From the NCBI GenBank assembly GCA_016987375.1, contig PJRA01000443.1, positions 105,898 through 127,369 on the forward strand: 21,472 bases of DNA. The letters are read 5' to 3'. The notes beneath the pieces are model-generated. The model did not search any database. It saw only the letters and a list, made by a program, of their open reading frames with translations, and was not told the DNA's origin. Positions 19,574 through 21,472 of this stretch are shown here, in pieces. Made by a program: the position numbers and the translations under genes. The DNA is from Brachionus koreanus. Taxonomy: Eukaryota; Rotifera; Eurotatoria; Ploima; Brachionidae. The stretch's first letter is position 1, and each line of letters starts with the position of its first letter.

Positions 19574-20415
19574 ATGCCCAAACTCGAGACTTTTACATTT
19601 GGTGACCAACATGAGGATTCTGCTAATATTTTAGTAGAATCAATTGAAGAGAACAAACGTATACAATTAAAAGCAATTATAATATTTTGGAATTATTAAA
19701 ATTAGTCACGTGTAGCGACAAGAGTAAATATAAAGACAACATTCATCAAGGATTCAGAATTTTTTTAAATGATGACGCAACAGCTATCCAAATTAATCGT
19801 ATACATTTTTAGATCCGAACCAATACAAACCGGATAAAATCCAATGCCACATGCTAAAGATTTAAAATTTCAGAGTATTTTGTCCATTTTGGCTGAGAAG
19901 GTAGATTACCAATTTTTACAGTACTAGCAAAATAAACCAATCGGTTTTACACGTTATTTCAATTGTGGTTTTAGTCTTCATATAAACGTAATCATCCGAA
20001 TATACTGAAATGTCACTAAAATATTTAATGACATGTCACAAAAGAATCTTTTACATGTTATAACAGCGTGTCACTAAAAAAGAGTACTCTATTTTAAAGA
20101 CATGTCATTAAATTCGGAAAATTACATTAATAGCGATCAAGTAATTCAATGATTCTGGATTAAGGAACACGTGGACTTTTATCAATTCACCTATTAGTTG
20201 GTTTAACAAATCAAAGACAAAATATCCATTCCCAGTATTGAATGATCCTACATATACGGAAAAACAGGTGCATTTTTAGCTTTAATTGAAGACAGATGCC
20301 TGAAAAAGCTTGAACAACGTATCCTGAATCGAAGATCAACGCAACGTATGAGGTAATCAAAGAATTTGTGAGAAAATAATAAAGAGTACAGATACAATGA
20401 CCCACTGATCCACGG
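19574..20415 (+). other. Compositionally distinct island, probable decayed retroelement
   Basis: The base mix here is less AT-extreme than the flanks and many six-frame reads are coding-like but broken. It starts with a 41-codon frame (19574-19699; MPKLETFTFGDQHEDSANI) that contains TTTGGTGACCAACATGAGG, reminiscent of a retroelement primer-binding and leader region. Four variants of ATGTCA(C/T)TAAA occur at about 20010-20112, one inside the perfect palindrome TGACATGTCA. A Ty3/Gypsy RNase H-like read is at 20272-20376. The island begins where the CMSS1 flank ends and stops exactly where PLAA homology breaks. Confidence 0.4.
20272..20376 (+). mobile_element. Relic of Ty3/Gypsy Pol RNase H region
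   Basis: The plus-strand frame in phase with 20290 reads IFSFN-stop-RQMPEKA-stop-TTYPESK followed by YEVIKEF. The Gypsy RNase H pattern is I-A-Y-A-S-R-x-L-x-x-A-E-x-x-Y-P-x-x-x-x-E, then A-V-x-x-F. Spacing and the S-x-RQ, A-x-x-x-YP and V-x-x-F positions agree. Two stops and a frameshift upstream (YTEKQVHF in another frame) show decay. No long terminal repeats could be defined. The match is short and found by eye, so it is tentative. Confidence 0.4.
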
Positions 20416-20897
20416 ATCAAATGATCCACTGAATAATAAATTGTTACCAGATGACGAATTGTTAAAGTTTAATGTACAAACTGGACCATCATGTGCTGTA
20501 AATTGAGCAATTATCTTATTTGCCTTAATGTCATGAAAAGCAATTGTTTGATCATTAGAGCCTGTTATAATTAATCCATTTGGGTAGTCATCAAGTGTAT
20601 ACACAACACAAACTGAATTGACGTACTTTTTATGTGTACTTATAACCTGAGATTGAATATATTAAAAAAATAATAATAGTAATTATAAAAATTAAGATTT
20701 AATATTTCCTAATTATTAAATTAATAATTAACAAAAAAAATTTCAAAAAAATTAAATTACTTTTGGGATGGTATCAAAAATTTTGCACTCAAATCTCTTG
20801 AAACACTAACAAAACCAGCAATATCTATTATTGGACACAAGCTTTTAACATCGGCCGTTTGACCATAAAGTGAACACATTAGTTTGTATGATTTCAT
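20416..20897 (-). pseudogene. PLAA: PLAA (phospholipase A2-activating protein / Doa1-Ufd3), 5' part only
   Basis: PLAA is the p97/VCP and ubiquitin adaptor with an N-terminal seven-blade WD40 propeller followed by PFU and PUL domains. Two exons are read on the minus strand: 20761-20897 and 20416-20638, joined by a 122 bp intron (acceptor ATAAG before TACAC keeps the phase). The product matches the PLAA start: YKLMCSLYGQTADVKSL, GFVSVSRDLSAKF, then YPNGLIITGSNDQTIAFHD and PVCTLNF, ending FSGSFD. The equivalent human block continues TTAKVW, but here homology stops after about 120 residues. The following DNA is the 19574-20415 island. The remaining 650 or so residues are not found before CMSS1. 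Near the break the DNA reads AGTGGATCATT and then AGTGGGTCATT, a possible insertion footprint. It is either truncated by insertion or part of a gene with a very long intron. Confidence 0.7.
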
Positions 20898-21121
20898 TTT
20901 AAACAAAATCTAAAACAAAATTAAATTTAAAATAAAATTGAAAAAAAAATTTAATTATATTTTTTTACTAGTCGATGAAGTCCCGTTTTATTTATTTTTT
21001 TCTTATTTAATAAAATAATTAATTAAAAATTTTTTTTTATTTATTTATTTATTTAAAGTAAAATTTTTAATTTTTTCCTTTCGGGTACTTTGTTTATAAC
21101 TAGTCTACCATCGTAACTAAG

Positions 21122-21472
21122 TCAAGCAAATATCCATGGATCAACTGAAGACAGTTCAACAGTCTCCACATGATCCTCGTATATTTTTACCAATTTGTCT
21201 GGCTCTGATACTTGTTTTTCATCATTTTCTGTTCCTTCCTTTTCTTCATCAATAATTGTTTTAAATGGCTCCGATGACAAACTAGACACAGCGTTTAATG
21301 CTAGAACTTCCTTTAGCTCCTTCACGGTGTCCTCAAGATTACGAATTGTCTTCTGTGCTTTTTCAAGTTCATTCTCGGCTGCCTCTCTTTTCTCTTTTTC
21401 TTCCATGAGGCGCCGCTCAATAAGGGCAATGAGTCGCTCCTGGGATTCCAAGGTGTGATTGGTCCTCTCGAG
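21122..21472 (-). CDS. Coiled-coil protein, C-terminal exon (5' part off the window)
   Basis: The frame is open from the window edge to TGA at 21122-21124, giving at least 117 residues. The TTG at 21451 is not a start, because the frame continues to 21472. The first 55 or so residues form a charged heptad-rich coiled coil (LIALIERRLMEEKEKREAAE, NELEKAQKTIRNLEDTVKEL). An acidic, Ser-rich tail follows, ending DPWIFA. Codons are markedly richer in G and C than the surrounding DNA, as in conserved exons. I do not recognise the family: many coiled-coil proteins share such sequence. The TGA is followed by AT-rich DNA, consistent with a 3' UTR. It lies upstream of PLAA on the same strand, 224 bp from the PLAA start codon. 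Confidence 0.7.
   Translation of the reverse strand, partial: LERTNHTLESQERLIALIERRLMEEKEKREAAENELEKAQKTIRNLEDTVKELKEVLALNAVSSLSSEPFKTIIDEEKEGTENDEKQVSEPDKLVKIYEDHVETVELSSVDPWIFA

Noticed and set aside
20211..20429. 72-codon minus-strand frame continuing past the PLAA break
   Set aside because: It does not continue the WD-repeat pattern, and the opposite strand gives a better Gypsy RNase H reading.

Overview
The window reads as nuclear DNA of a very AT-rich animal. Genes are split by short GT-AG introns, mostly 49 to 125 bp, and most identifiable products are metazoan housekeeping proteins (GMPPA, TMEM68-like, a GLUT-type sugar transporter, CMSS1, PLAA, a PRPF6 piece). Extreme AT content, compact introns and a Crinkler-like NTPase gene would suit a monogonont rotifer such as Brachionus, but that placement is a guess and nothing here proves the species.

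Layout, left to right. 1-205: one half of an inverted-repeat element. 245-890 (+): last exon of GMPPA. 1171-4754 (-): a tandem pair of TMEM68-like acyltransferase genes. The right copy (3391-4754) is intact over seven exons. The left copy (1171-3096) keeps the same gene structure plus one extra intron, but carries an in-frame TAA. 4755-7120: intergenic AT-rich DNA holding a dispersed repeat (6036-6730) split by a roughly 340 bp MITE-like element with long terminal inverted repeats (6131-6473). 7398-9402 (+): a complete seven-exon SLC2 (GLUT) gene of 518 codons. Its 3' flank is a degraded copy of an exon from the unknown gene at 15178-15936. 10428-10770: second copy of the inverted-repeat element. 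11232-14027 (+): a three-exon, 782-codon Crinkler/P-loop NTPase plus restriction-endonuclease-like protein. 14443-14908: second copy of the dispersed repeat, abutting a GC-rich fragment of PRPF6. 15178-15936 (-): a three-exon gene of unknown family with one frameshift. 16497-17369 (-): intact single-exon CMSS1. 17370-19573: long AT-rich stretch without recognisable genes. 19574-20415: a more complex island with a likely Ty3/Gypsy relic. 20416-20897 (-): first two exons of PLAA, ending abruptly at that island. 21122-21472 (-): 3' end of a coiled-coil gene running off the window.

The genes do not form a pathway. The main theme is gene birth and decay: tandem duplication with a disabled copy, intron gain or loss between paralogs, captured gene fragments beside repeats, nested transposons, a truncated PLAA, and a rapidly evolving effector-type NTPase. 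All exon structures were derived by hand from reading frames, splice signals and paralog comparison; no search was run.
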